A stretch of 64,000 bases of DNA from Antedon mediterranea (GCF_964355755.1 NC_092672.1:21512501-21576500), one strand, 5' to 3'. Shown: positions 50,330 through 62,394, numbered from the stretch's first letter. The notes: generated by a model not told the origin, from the letters alone. Translations and numbers: made by a program.

Positions 50330-51900
50330 ATCTTTAATGTGTATTATTATCAATACATAATGCTATACATTATGTTTTTTCACGCTATGGTCATAAATTT
50401 CCATTTGAAACACTTTATAAAACATTGAAAACAATAGTGCCTTCACCATTTTATTAAATTAATATTTTTTTAAACAGTATTTAATCAATAGTATGTTATT
50501 TTGTAGGGTTTTAATAAAGTTACTGTAATTACTTCCGTAGAAAAAAAATTGTGTTTTCACTTATAAAATGACAAATAAATGGTTAAATTCAACAAAAACC
50601 CATTGGCTGGCAGCCAATTTGAACATTTTTTCTTTAAATTATTTATTTTGAAATTTTTTTTTCAAGGGCCATTGCATTTTTAACAAAAAAACTTCAAAAA
50701 CAAAAAAAATTTCACAAAGCTTCAATTGTTCTTACATGATTTTGTATTTTAAAAGCGCAATTTTTTAAACAAGTCACTTAAATGCCCTATGATCCCTGTG
50801 TATTATAATGATCAAAGATGCTAGTTGTACTGAATATTTTAGTAATGACATGTTTTATTCATCATTTTTAGTAATGCATTTTGCCATACTCTCTTTTATT
50901 GTCAACACACTACCAACTCCGTCCACCACCTCCTCATCATTAAATAGTGAAGAGCAATGATATTAAAGGATGTAATATAGACCCATATTAGACACATTTT
51001 TAGTTTGTAATTATTTTTTCCATAATACATTACAAGGGCCTATACATTTTATATTACACAGTGCCCTCACTCATCATTTATTTTACTTAAATTCTGTTTA
51101 TATTGTTAGCACTTTCAGTACCAGTGTACTGTTCAATAAAAACCCAAAAATCTGTACAAAATTTTATTTAATTTAATTTTTTTAGACCTTTTTTACAAAA
51201 CAACTTTATTGAAATAGCATTTATATAAAAAAAAAACTATTACCAGCATTAAACTAGATGATGATTTCATTTCATTTTTTGGTCTATTTCAGTATATACA
51301 AAAAAAATGAAATTTGGGAGACCAGGGTCAACCTAAGTGAACTTAATCACTGAGACTCTAAGCTCACTATGTCGGTCGGTAGGTCGGTCGGTAAACACTA
51401 ACTCAAATTTGCACACGTGACTAAAGCCATGTATACGGCCTTGTTAATCATCTATTTAAATAATAATAAATACAACATAGTATAAAACTGACTCCAAATA
51501 ACAATGATTCAACGTTTCAAACTTTATGTGATCACCATCAGGAATAATGATAAAATGTAAGCATTATTGTTATTATTATGGAATGCTTTATTAAATAGGT
51601 AACAGCAGGGAGCACCAGTGCTGTGCACAGTCTGTAGTATAATTAAAAATGATTCCATCTTCTATCATTGTTATATTTATTCATCATCTTCTTCATTATA
51701 AGACAATAACAAACAAACTCGTTTAAATATAAATCTACCCACTGTAATGTTGGTGTTGCTACAGATTTTCATACTTTAGAACAATGACAGATTATCAATG
51801 CTTACTTTATAGCATTCATTCAAGTATAAGTAATAATGTCAACAGTATACTATTTGAAAATCACAAAATAAAAAGATCAACTTTAATGATTTTGTAAAGC
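50330..51900. repeat. Diverged block E, copy 2
   Basis: Patchy similarity in order to 39580-40880 (see the matching entry). No ankyrin exon equivalent could be seen upstream of it near 50160-50300. It contains the third GTCGG-rich repeat. Confidence 0.45.
51345..51445. repeat. GTCGG-rich dispersed repeat, copy 3
   Basis: GAGACTCTAAGCTCACTATG, a GTCGGTCGGTAGGTCGGTCGG run, TAAACACTAACTCAAATTTG and CATGTATACGGCCTTGTT. It is close to copy 2 at 38315-38430. Confidence 0.7.
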
Positions 51901-52013
51901 TTAATATTTGTTAACAGAATGTTCATTCTTTTAAATTCAAACTTTTATTTATCCACAAAATATCAAAGATTAAAAATAAACTTTAAAAATGTTAAAACAG
52001 TGATCGTGCCTTA

Positions 52014-54330
52014 TAGTCTAGGACAAAAATCTGAAAAGATGCTTAGAAATCAAGTTAGGGGGAGTGGAATGTTAGAGGCTGTCAACATAGCCAGATATCC
52101 TAATTAAACCCTTCTGATCACTCTAAGCCCTGTTGACACTTAATTTTTTGCCTCGTCTTGAAATGGCGGCCATTTTTCAAAATGGCCGCCATTTTTGTAT
52201 AAAATGTGGATAAAATCAGATCTAAATAAGGTAGCTACACAATCTTGGTGTCTAAACACATGTACTTCAGACACGGAATCCACTAGGCCTTGTTGACACT
52301 TCAGTTTTTGCCTCGTATTAAAATGGCAGCCATTTTTCAAAATGGCCGCCATTTTTAAATAAAATGTGGATAAAATCAGATCTAAATAAGGTAGATACAA
52401 AATCTTGGTGTCTAAACACATGTACTTCAGACACGGAATCCATTAGGCCTTGTTGACACTTTAGTTTTTGCCTCGTCTTGAAATGGCAGCCATTTTTCAA
52501 AATGGCCGCCATTTTTATATAAAATGTGGATAAAATCAGATCTAAATAAGTTAGATACACAATCTTGGTGTCTAAACACATGTACTTCAGACACGGAATC
52601 CACTAGGCCTTGTTGACACTTCAATTTTTGCCTCGTATTAAAATGGCAGCCATTTTTCAAAATGGCCGCCATTTTTATATAAAATGTGGATAAAATCAGA
52701 TCTAAATAAGGTAGATACAAAATCTTGGTGTCTAAACACAAATACTTCAGACACGGAATCCATTAGGCCTTGTTGACACTTCAGTTTTTGCCTCGTCTTG
52801 AAATGGCGGCTATTTTTCAAAATGGCCGCCATTTTTATATAAAATATGCATAAAATCAGATCTAAAAAAGTTTTTTGGACAAGTAGTTCTCGAGAAAATG
52901 CAGATTCAGTTTACTTTACTTTAAGACTGCTCGCCGGCTTTTGAAAATTCTCTCCTATCTCTTAAAAATAGCAGGTCTGAAAATAATACTAAAAAGTGGT
53001 CCAAAATTGGGACCGTGGTCCGGATTGCCTCCAAAATGTAATGGAGTGGAACTTGACCACATATCTATCTAACCCTAATTTTGGTAAAGATCTTGCAATA
53101 ACTTTTTGAGTAATCCTGCTAACAAACAGACAAACAAATGAAAGCACTCAGAAACTGAGTGAAGTACTTGGCAAAATATATCCACTGATAGGGAGCATGT
53201 TGAATGATACATTTTTTTGCTTTAGATATTAGCTTGACATAGTACAAATCCAGCTGGGGTTTATAATTTGGGTACGCGATAGACTACATATATCTCCTTA
53301 GCGGAGGTAAATAATATTAGTTTATGTATGCCTAATAGGAGGGCCTACACAGTCAAGATGAAACATCTGTGAAGTTACATGCAAATGAATTCAACAAAAG
53401 CTGAGGCTTTAAAATCCTAGTCATGGCTCTATACAAACTAAACCTTTACCAATTTGTAAAACAAATTCCAGATTTTCGATTTCATGAACAGATAAATTAG
53501 GTAACCATTTTGAAAAAATGTTAGCTACTGTGCACTTAACTTTAAAAATTAATTAATTAAACTATTTAAATTTATTTATTATAGATTTAATGGATTCCTT
53601 GCCTGAAAAAAACATGTGTTTAGACACCAAGATCGGGCATATACCTTATTTAGATCCGATTTTATGCACATTTCTATAAAATTAGCGGCCATTTTTTAAA
53701 ATGGCCGCTATTTCAATACGAGGCAAAATCTGAAGTGTCAACAAGGCCTAATGGATTCCGTGTCTGAAGTACATGTGTTTAGACACCAAGATTGTGTATC
53801 TAACTTATTTAGATCTGATTTTATCCACATTTTATATAAAAATGGCGGCCATTTTGAAAAATGGCTGCCATTTTAATACGAGGCAAAAACTGAAGTGTCA
53901 ACAAGGCCTAATGGATTCCGTGTCTGAAGTACATGTGTTTAGACACCAAGATTTTGTATCTACCTTATTTAGATCTGATTTTATCCACATTTTATTTAAA
54001 AATGGCGGCCATTTTGAAAAATGGCTGCCATTTTAATACGAGGCAAAAACTGAAGTGTCAACAAGGCCTAGTGGATTCCGTGTCTGAAGTACATGTGTTT
54101 AGACACCAAGATTGTGTAGCTACCTTATTTAGATCTGATTTTATCCACATTTTATACAAAAATGGCGGCCATTTTGAAAAATGGCCGCCATTTCAAGACG
54201 AGGCAAAAAATTAAGTGTCAACAGGGCTTAGAGTGATCAGAAGGGTTTAATTAGGATATCTGGCTATGTTGACAGCCTCTAACATTCCACTCCCCCTAAC
54301 TCATTTTTTTCACATTTTTTGCCTAGACTA
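52014..54330. mobile_element. Foldback element with 160-bp tandem units and TTA target duplication
   Basis: The ends are inverted: TAGTCTAGGACAAAAA at the left and GCCTAGACTA at the right. TTA at 52011-52013 and 54331-54333 flanks it; the paralogous empty site at 17315-17317 has a single TTA (GTGCCTTAAGTTG). Each arm contains 160-bp direct repeats: TGTTGACACTT at 52131, 52291, 52451, 52611, 52771 on the left, and its mirror at 53734, 53894, 54054, 54214 on the right. Each unit carries its own mini-palindrome AATGGCGGCCATTTTTC/AAAATGGCCGCCATT. A 3-bp TWA duplication recalls PIF/Harbinger, but there is no transposase and the superfamily is not established. About 700 bp of single-copy spacer separates the arms. 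Open frames of 60-104 codons across the arms are by-products. Confidence 0.9.
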
Positions 54331-54483
54331 TTAAGTTACAAAGTTCAAAAGGATGAACTAAATCACCTAATAAAAACCTTAAAAGAGGCTACGAGGATGC
54401 TTGTTTTTATTGTCATTGAATAAATGTTATTGAATTGAAATTAAATTGAATTGAATTCACAGCCTACAGATATAATAATATAC

Positions 54484-54760
54484 AAATAATGAATGTTTAT
54501 GAGTGTAATGGTACAAATAATGGCACGAGGTCAATGATGAAAGGTTATATATCAGCGAGGCGACAGCGCAAAGTTGTGTCTTGATCTAACCGGGTACCCA
54601 TTTTATACACCTGGGTGGAGAGAGGCAAACGTAAGTAAAGTACCTTGCCTATTAGATACAAGCAATGCGGCGAGAGTTGGATTCGAACCTCGATCTCATG
54701 ATCAGTAGTCGAATGTCCAACACACTGCGCCACACGCCCTCACGAGGTATTATATAATAT
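54484..54760. mobile_element. Hairpin MITE (38.8-kb family) split by a SINE
   Basis: Relative to block C copy 1 (17515-17530) this is an insertion. It starts with AATGGTACAAATAATGGCAC and GATGAAAGGTTATAT, the same arm as the hairpin at 38832-38993. The second arm is replaced by a SINE and only a short CCTCACGAGG remnant follows. Confidence 0.65.
54556..54741 (-). mobile_element. tRNA-derived SINE
   Basis: On the minus strand, GGGCGTGTGGCGCAGTGTG gives an A box (54721-54732 region) and GGTTCGAATCC a B box (54679-54689), spaced as in a tRNA head. The body then holds CACCCAGGTGTATAAAATGG and GTACCCGGTTAGATCAAGAC; a CACCCAGGxGTATAAATGGGTACC block of this kind is, to my knowledge, shared by SINEs of many marine animals. 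The 3' end lies near 54556. It is non-coding and polymerase III-type. Confidence 0.75.
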
Positions 54761-56029
54761 ACAATAATAACAAAATATGATATTTTAATTAAGTTAAAAA
54801 TGAAAAACTACAATGTGTATTCCCTTTGCGTACTGTACACCCATTTTTTATTGTTGCAAAGTTTCAAAATGACGCAATGAACTTTACTGCGTCCATTGGA
54901 TTGAATGTTAAATCGACCAAATATAAGTCCTGATAATGAACAGAACAGAGTATGCTCAGTATATTGAATAGAACAGAGTCTGCTCAGTATAATGAACAGA
55001 ACAGAGTATGCTCAGTGTATGTGCATAGGCATGCGCAGATTAATATTTTGTGTAGATTACCATATCCTTTCATCTACCGTCCACCTTCGTCTACCGTCCT
55101 GTCATAAAGTCGCTAGTAGGTTTTATTGTAAATTCAGTGATTTCAAATTTTAACAGCACACCACATGCAACAGCTATACTAAATAGTAGTACTAATTATT
55201 GTCAGTATTTTCATTTCTATTGTAAATAAATAGTCAACAGATACCTCTTAGAATCAGGCTTCTGAGTCATGTCAGGCATACATTCTACTCATTCACTCTT
55301 TATCAAAATTTGGGATTTTTAAAATGCCTTTCTTAATTTCCATCATATATATTCATTTATGACTGACAATTTTATTCTTATAGTTTCATTCTACTGTAAA
55401 ACAATAATAGTCTCTTTGTCATTACATTACATTCAGCCTCTTACATTAACATTCAAATTAATTCAGAATAAATACATTTGGATGATGAAGCCTAAAAAAA
55501 TACAGAATAACTAAAATACAAATATATTTTGATTTTCATTATACATTACTTATTATACTCCATTTTATAGGTATAAAACATAAAGTGCTATAGTTTAGTC
55601 AAACAGAAATAAAACTTTGTTTAATTTGGTTGCCAGCGCAATGTAGTCGCTACGCAAGTGAGTTGACCAATAACAAGCAACAGTTCGTATAATCCATCAC
55701 ATCGTGATTGGTCAATTTGCTTGATTTAATTTACACAAAAATTTGATAGACTACAGACAAATGGACAGACTAAATGTTGGGACAAACAAACTTATACATG
55801 CAATAATTACTCAGTAATCACCTCTGTAGTCCCATGGGTACTTTTTTACATAGTTATTGATTTACAGTGCCTTAAAATATTCTTTAAATAATAATTGTGT
55901 AAATGAATTTGACCAGGACCTTACCATGCCAATCCATATCAATACTTTGAGTTACAATTGTAGATAATATATTGATATTCATTTGTAGCTACAAGGCTTC
56001 ATTATCTTAAGATTATTAGAGTATGCGTA

Positions 56030-56480
56030 ACAGCAGTATGATCATACACACTGTTTATATTTTGTTTGGTGTAACGAGTACAGGGGTAGGCCTATAGCTA
56101 CAGCAGTAGGTCATACTCACTGTTTATATTGTGTGTGGTGTAGTAGGTACAGGGGTAGGCCTATACAGCAGTATGATCATAATCACTGTTTATATTGTGT
56201 GGTGTAGTACGTACCGGAGTAGCCTATAGCTACTGTCAGCAGTAGGTCATAATCACTGTTTATATTTTATGTGGTGTAGTAGGTACAGGGGTAGTCCTAT
56301 ACTAGCTACAGCAGTATGATCATAATCACTGTTTATATTGTGTGGTGTAGTAGGTACAGGGGTAGGCTTATAGCTACAGCAGTATGGTCATAATCACTTA
56401 TAGGGTTGGAAATCATTCAAATATACACACTGTTTATATTTTGTGGTGCAGTGGGTACAGTAGTATGGCTGCATCAGTGT
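56030..56480. repeat. Tandem array of the ~65-75 bp unit, second locus
   Basis: Five to six copies of the ACTGTTTATATT...GTAGTAGGTACAGGGGTAG unit also seen at 20282-20572, with more variation in length between copies than in the first array. It lies at the equivalent position in block C copy 2, so the array predates the duplication and has changed copy number since. Confidence 0.85.
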
Positions 56481-56621
56481 GATCATACTCACGTAGGGCT
56501 GGAAATTAAAAGTATGGTAGTATATGTGACCTGCTTTTAGTCTAGTTGACAAAGTTATTGAACTTGATTCTTCAGTATGTAAACATTTAAATATTTGAAT
56601 TAATACTAAAGATTTCTTAAA

Positions 56622-57250
56622 ACAATAATTGCATTGCTCCGATACTATCAAGCAGTGATACGACCAGTTCTCGAATATGCCTGTGCTGTTTGGTCCCCGA
56701 GTTTATCCAAAGCACAATCTGACCAAATCGAACATGTCCAAAGAAGAGCGTGTAACATAATATACCCCGATGGTACCTCGTATGCTGATACCCGCAGATA
56801 CCTTAACATCATCACTCTATCTGAACGCCGCGAGAAGTTGTCAAGAAAATTCTTTGATAAAATGAAAAAAGAAGATCATATATTATACTCTCTCTTACCT
56901 AAACCTCCCACACACAACCATCAGCTCCGACGCGTAGATCGTTCACCCTCTCCAAAGTCCGGACACAACTCACAAAAAACTTTCCACGGAGTTTTCAATG
57001 ATTGGTGAATGATCATAAACTGAGTTATGATAAGCAAATTGTGAACCCCTTTTGGTTTGTGTTACTGGATGTACTATGATGGCCATTGAAAGACTGATTT
57101 GTGGACTATGATATATTTTAGTATTACTTGTTTGGACTGTGTTATACTATGTTTTTTTTATATATATTTACTATTATATTTATGTCAACTTCATCACTGT
57201 TTACTTGATGCAATAAAGGAAATAAATAATAATAATAATAATAATAATTG
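56622..57250 (+). pseudogene. LINE ORF2 C-terminal fragment with (AAT)n tail
   Basis: The reading begins about 56625 as ALLRYYQAVIRPVLEYACAV, then WSPSLSKAQSDQIEHVQRRA, then RREKLSRKFFDKM and ends FNDW at the TGA 57006-57008. These are the hallmarks of the region after the reverse transcriptase in non-LTR elements (IRPxLEYACxVW, QxxxIExVQKRAxRII, RREKLxxKF). The reverse transcriptase itself is absent, so it is a 5'-truncated copy. A 3' region of about 220 bp leads to an (AAT)n tail at 57226-57248. The segment is missing from the block C partner near 21000. It belongs to a different family from the LINE at 34 kb. Confidence 0.88.
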
Positions 57251-57520
57251 CAAATGAAAAGATGCTGATTTTTCTAAATGTCAGGCCTTCTATCTGATGG
57301 TTTGTATCCTAATATAATTGTTTGGCGATTTTTTCAATTTCATTTTATAACTTGATACAACTAATTTCAACATTTGCTCTTCTAGTACTCCTTTTTAATT
57401 TTATCTGAATTGTTCACATTCCTCAAATATGTATCATGGATGTTCAAAGGAGACTTTAATACCATATAACCATAACATCTTTATTATAGGCCTAATAGAG
57501 AGTTTGTTTACATTTAATTA

Positions 57521-57830
57521 TCGTAGGAGGAGATAGGAAAATGCGAAGTGTCCTCATATTATTGTCTGCGGGTATTTTTCAAATTGGACATCCATTAGAC
57601 AGTGTATACCACGATCGGAAAACACCCCTATTTGGGGCAAATCGTTGAACCTAAATTCGTTTTAATCGTCAATAACTAATTATCGAATTCAATTTAATTA
57701 GTAAACAGGGTTACATCAGGTGGTTAAAATCAGTACCGAAAGTACGAACCAACTTTACATACCATCGAGTAAACATTCTAGAAATAACGCGCGATTTACC
57801 GAATTTTGCCCTTACGTAAATTTATATATA
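57521..57830. repeat. Duplicated block B, copy 2
   Basis: Same-orientation copy of 16482-16796, joined directly to block A copy 2 at 57831-57834. The ankyrin exon that follows copy 1 is absent. Confidence 0.75.
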
Positions 57831-57833
57831 GAT

Positions 57834-60445
57834 ATCAGGTGCTTAATTAATATTTTGATTAATTTTCAACATTTGTCCAATTGTCCAATTGAAATGCGTT
57901 GTTTTGTCAAATAAGTTGACTCCAGTATGTTTCCTTGTACTAATAGGCCTATTGTTAAATAATATTTATTTATTTTACTTACTCGGGAAGCACCTTCATT
58001 CAAGAAGTGTGCCACTGTTTCTAAAGTGTAGCTTCCAAATAAATTATTATATTATATGTAAAAAAAGTGGAGTAAAGTTACTTTAGGTAACTAATTAATT
58101 ATAAAGGCATTCATTTTAAATGTGTTATAATTATAGCTAATTCTTTATCTTGTTATTTACTTTATTAATATTAAAAATAAACTTCCAACAGCAAGGAGTT
58201 ATTTAATTACTAATTATGTGTACACATTCAGAATACCATAGATATATTTAATAGTGAAAATACCTCTATGAGAATCCCTACCAACTAGCCCCAACATGCA
58301 TTTGAGCAGTGGGGTGTGTGTAATAATTAGAATAGCCACAAGGATATCTCAGAAAAATTTTACTTTTTAACTACTGGACAGATTTTTTTGAAAAAAAATC
58401 TAATAATTCTTAAAATAATGCAAGACTATAGCAATCATGCTTAATAACGAAAAAGTTATTGTGAATATTACTGAAATTGTGTTCAGGCAGAATGAGTTTA
58501 TATCACACTTCCTGTTCACCAAGATAAATTAAACAGATAAGATTGTAATCCTTTTTTTTCCACTTTAACTGGTGACTCTACTTGTAATGATTGTTTATTC
58601 TTACTATAGGCGCGCCTATGCCTGAACCTATTACGGTTATGGTATGCACTAAATATGTCCATCATTATGGGATTAAATATTATCCTTATTTAGGCTATTT
58701 ATTAAATAATAATATATTACGAACTGAGGCATACTATTATAGTAGGCCTATGTGTAGCCACAAATCGTTAAACGATATATAATTTAGTCCTACAATTTCA
58801 CTGAACTCTAAGTATGTGATCGTAAAAATCATAAATAATTTAATTATACAATATCAGACTAAAATAGAAGAATTTTAGTTTTGCTAAACGGTCATAATAT
58901 AGACTGAAACATAAATTAAATGTCATATACAGTAATAAAAATAAGAAATTGTGTCGTTGGAATTCTAATATACGTATATTTTTGAATATTCATGAGAACA
59001 AATTATATAATTTTTTTCATGCGCGCACTAAAATATGATTTTAAAATAAGTTGGAGTATTTAATATGCTACAAAATGCACTAGGGTTATTAAATTAAAAA
59101 GTTGCTTAAACGGTAAAATTTCGATTTACCAAATGATACGTCTATGGCTTGATAAAAAATATGATTAATTTGTGAGCTGGTATAAAAACTGCGATATCTC
59201 CGTGAAAATTTACTCGATTTTTAAACGTTTTTTTCGAGGAAAAAGCTCAAAGAACAATGAACAACTGCACAAAGGTCATGCTTCACTATGATGTATTAGA
59301 AACTACTGCGCAGCCTCTGTTTACTTTTACTGAAAAAATGGTTTACAAATTGATAACTGTATTTCAAATGAAGACTATGTTATTGTTACATGCAAAAAAG
59401 CACTGAATTCAAGACTGACATTTTTGTACAGGCAGACTAACTTCTTAGACATGCAAAGTAGACACTTTTATGCTCTGCAATAATTCAATGTGTTTTCGAC
59501 TACTGTATGCTACATCAGTCTGGTATTCTGGTTTAACTTCACTCCTCAAAATAAACTGTAACCCTAAATAAAATTGCACAGTTTTTTCTTATCACCCACT
59601 AACAATCTACCACTAATGAAACAATTAACAGTAGAAAATGTTGAGTTATTTTGGAAATATTCTGGATTTTTTTTTTCTAATTTGTTGAACTTCAGTTTTA
59701 ATGTATGTTTGTCAATTCTCTATGTTTTTCTTCTCTGAGACAAATATGGTACTACATTTTTCGCATGTACGCGCTCATGAACTTTTGTCTGTCCCACTTA
59801 ATAAAGTTGAATTGTCAAGTTTGTTGAATTTAGCCTGGTTAATGTCTGTCCGTTCATTTGTTAATTTAATATTTGTACAAATGTAGGACATACAGTATAG
59901 CATCTTTACTTTTTATAGGGTCTATTGAACCTAGTTTGACTGTCTGTCCATCTTTCTGTTCTCAATTTTAACCTTTGGACTTAGGGTATTTAATATAAAA
60001 ATGCCACCTTCGGTTTTTGCGAGTGGGAGACGTGGAAATGACAATTCACAACGAGAGTATCTCCCCAATCCCCTATTAGAACAAAGTAAATTCTCTTATC
60101 TAATTATAATTTGAGTAGAATATAAAAAATGATGAAATATAATGAAACACCTAACTTTTTCTTCAAATATGTTTGATACAGAGATGCTGTACTGTAAGTT
60201 GCTAACTTTTTTTATGCAATTGTTGTGTATTAAAATTGATTAGGGAAAAAAGAAATCACAAAACCATTTAATCTTTTGTAATTTATTGTAAAGAACATTG
60301 TTTTTATTTCATTTTCAAAAATAGTAGTATACACATACATATAAATAGAATTCAGTACCGTAATACTTAAAAACATAGGCCTACAATGTTTCAAGCAGTT
60401 AAGGTAAGGGGAATCATTGGACAGTATTAAACAGTTAACATTTAA
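57834..60445. repeat. Duplicated block A, copy 2 (empty sites)
   Basis: Copy of 1705-7180 lacking both the palindromic-satellite element (empty site at 57998-58012) and the tRNA-headed insertion (empty site near 59762-59775). It is useful as the ancestral state for those two insertions. No gene is seen; short open frames are shared or random. Confidence 0.78.
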
Positions 60446-60679
60446 AAAAAAAAATTAAATTTATTGTATTTCGGTTCATCACTGCTAGCTGCCAAGATAT
60501 GTTTTTCTTGGTTCTGTGAGATTTTGTTTAGTACATGCTGTTGTATCTCTACACTTTTCCAAACTCCTTTATTGCTTTATTAATCCTTCTAGCTTCATTA
60601 GGTGATCATTTAGAATAAAATGATCACCTATTGTTATTGTATGAAATCTTTATTATTATTATTATTATTTTTTTTTTTT
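60446..60679. other. Short spacer with hairpin and (ATT)n
   Basis: Contains AGGTGATCATTT paired with AAATGATCACCT-like sequence (about 60600-60631) and an (ATT)n tract at about 60646-60670. No gene. Confidence 0.6.
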
Positions 60680-60861
60680 GGTTATCCGCAACGAAGTTGC
60701 AGGATAACCTCTTGTGATTGTACGAAATCATCAACATCAACTTTTTATTGGTTATCCGCAACGAAGTTGCAGGATAACCTCTTGTGATTGTACGAAATCA
60801 TCATCATTGGTTATCCGCAACGAAGTTGCAGGATAACCTCTTGTGATTGTACGAAATCATT
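60680..60861. repeat. Three tandem copies of a GGTTATCC hairpin unit
   Basis: GGTTATCCGCAACGAAGTTG followed by CAGGATAACC starts at 60680, 60750 and 60809, each followed by TCTTGTGATTGTACGAAATC. Within each unit GGTTATCC pairs with GGATAACC, and GCAAC with GTTGC. Periods are 70 and 59 bp. The units directly precede the first Helitron-like unit. Confidence 0.85.
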
Positions 60862-62371
60862 CTGTATGATTTTTGTGTAACGCTTTTCTCTAAAACTCGC
60901 AAACATAACATTTCGGTAACTATCTTAACATATTGACATTTACGTAACGTCGTCAAGCAAAGCTTTTCATGACGTTTACAATTGCGCAACGTGACTTACG
61001 CACAATTTAACGATTTTGTCGTATTTAACATAGCTCGACAACCAAATAACATTTCAACTTGAAACTTTGCAAAAGTTTAATTTATATCATGCGCTAACTT
61101 TCTGTTGAAAAAAAATTGGGTGTTTTACACAAAGTTACGCGCGCACGCGCATTTAAGATTTTAAAATGCTCAAAATTAATTTATAATCAACTTTCTACGC
61201 GTTTCATGTTGTTTTAAGCATGTCAAAAAATTCCCACGCGTGCGCACATTTTTACGTGTGCGGTGCGCACGTAGCATTGAAAACGTACTTTTTTTGCGTG
61301 ATTTATATTTTTCCAGCCTTTTCTAGTAATTTTACTAAATTTTAAACAATTTCGACTTAAAGATACGTCATACGAGCACGTCGAATTGGACAATTTGCGC
61401 GCGTTTTTTATGAAAAGGTTAAAAAATTTGTTTAAAATATGCCTTTTTTTAAACAGTCGTAATTCCTAAACTAGACTGTCAACTTTTTGTGGATGGCATA
61501 TTCTGGAAGTAGATGAGTTGTAGATATCGGATCAGGTATTAATATGGCTAACCGGACATTGTGACGTCATCGTATGGCCACGCGAATATAAAATTTAGGA
61601 TTTTTGTATCTTTCGTCATAGCTCATCACATTGAATAGAGCGCATCTCCACTTATCCGTTTTCCATTTTCACCCCGATTTTGATTTTGTCTAGGTCAATC
61701 AAGTATCTTTCGCATGAGTTAAAAATATTTTAATTTTGTTGACGTCATCATGCCTAAAAATTTAAATCACGTGTGGCATTAATTTCATCTTTGCAGTAAA
61801 TTTTAATCTGTTATAGCTCGTAAAAATAAAATGTGATAATCACGATTAAAACTTTTTCTGGAAGCTATTGGATTGTAGATACGAAAGTATGTAAAAATGT
61901 TGCCAATCGGATGTTGTGACGTCATCATATGGCCAGTTAAATAAAAAAGGTCGTATTTTCATCTTTTGCGTCATAATTCATTACATTTAAAAGAGCGCGC
62001 ATCAATATTTCACGTATTCAAATTTTTCCTACACGCTAATACGTTGTTGCTGAGATAATTTCCTTTCGGAATTGCTACCTTCGCGTTTCATTTTAAAACC
62101 GTCAACATGTTAAAAATTGCAATAAATAGCGAGTCCCGTAATTTCACCTATTCTACACTGTATGTGATATGGATACAGATTATACTGTGTATACTATATA
62201 TGAATTTAAATAATAAAATTCAGCAATAACAACATATCATATTCTTCAGTTCAGGTCATAATGCCAACGTGAACACTTCCTTTTGTCCTCAACCTATCCC
62301 CTTAATGTTAATGTTGCACCACTTGCGCGGCGGATAACCAAACTCGTCAAAGTGACGAGTTACATGTCTAG
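60861..62371 (+). mobile_element. Non-autonomous Helitron-like unit 1
   Basis: Begins TCTGTATGATTTTTGTGTAA and ends with a perfect 9-bp hairpin (AACTCGTCA, loop AAG, TGACGAGTT, 62341-62361), six bases, then CTAG at 62368-62371 followed by T. A TC start and hairpin-CTAG-T end are the Helitron signature. No helicase or Rep is encoded. GGCGGATAACC just before the hairpin mirrors the GGTTATCCGC units upstream. The interior is rich in CGCGT/ACGCG and TGACGTCAT-like motifs. Confidence 0.65.
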
Positions 62372-62394
62372 TCTTTTTTGTCATCTTCTTTCTT

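Larger units (their letters stand above)
51935..57480. repeat. Duplicated block C, copy 2
   Basis: Same-orientation copy of 17240-21070, expanded by the foldback element (52014-54330), the SINE-bearing hairpin (about 54484-54760) and a LINE fragment (about 56545-57412). It lacks the TTAA element of copy 1. Near 54950-55020 a GAACAGAGTATGCTCAGT phrase is repeated three times where copy 1 has one. Confidence 0.75.

Noticed and set aside
52140-54214. Several open frames of 62-104 codons (MCLDTKI-type) on both arms
   Set aside because: They are repeated translations of the 160-bp foldback unit, mirrored on the opposite strand in the other arm.
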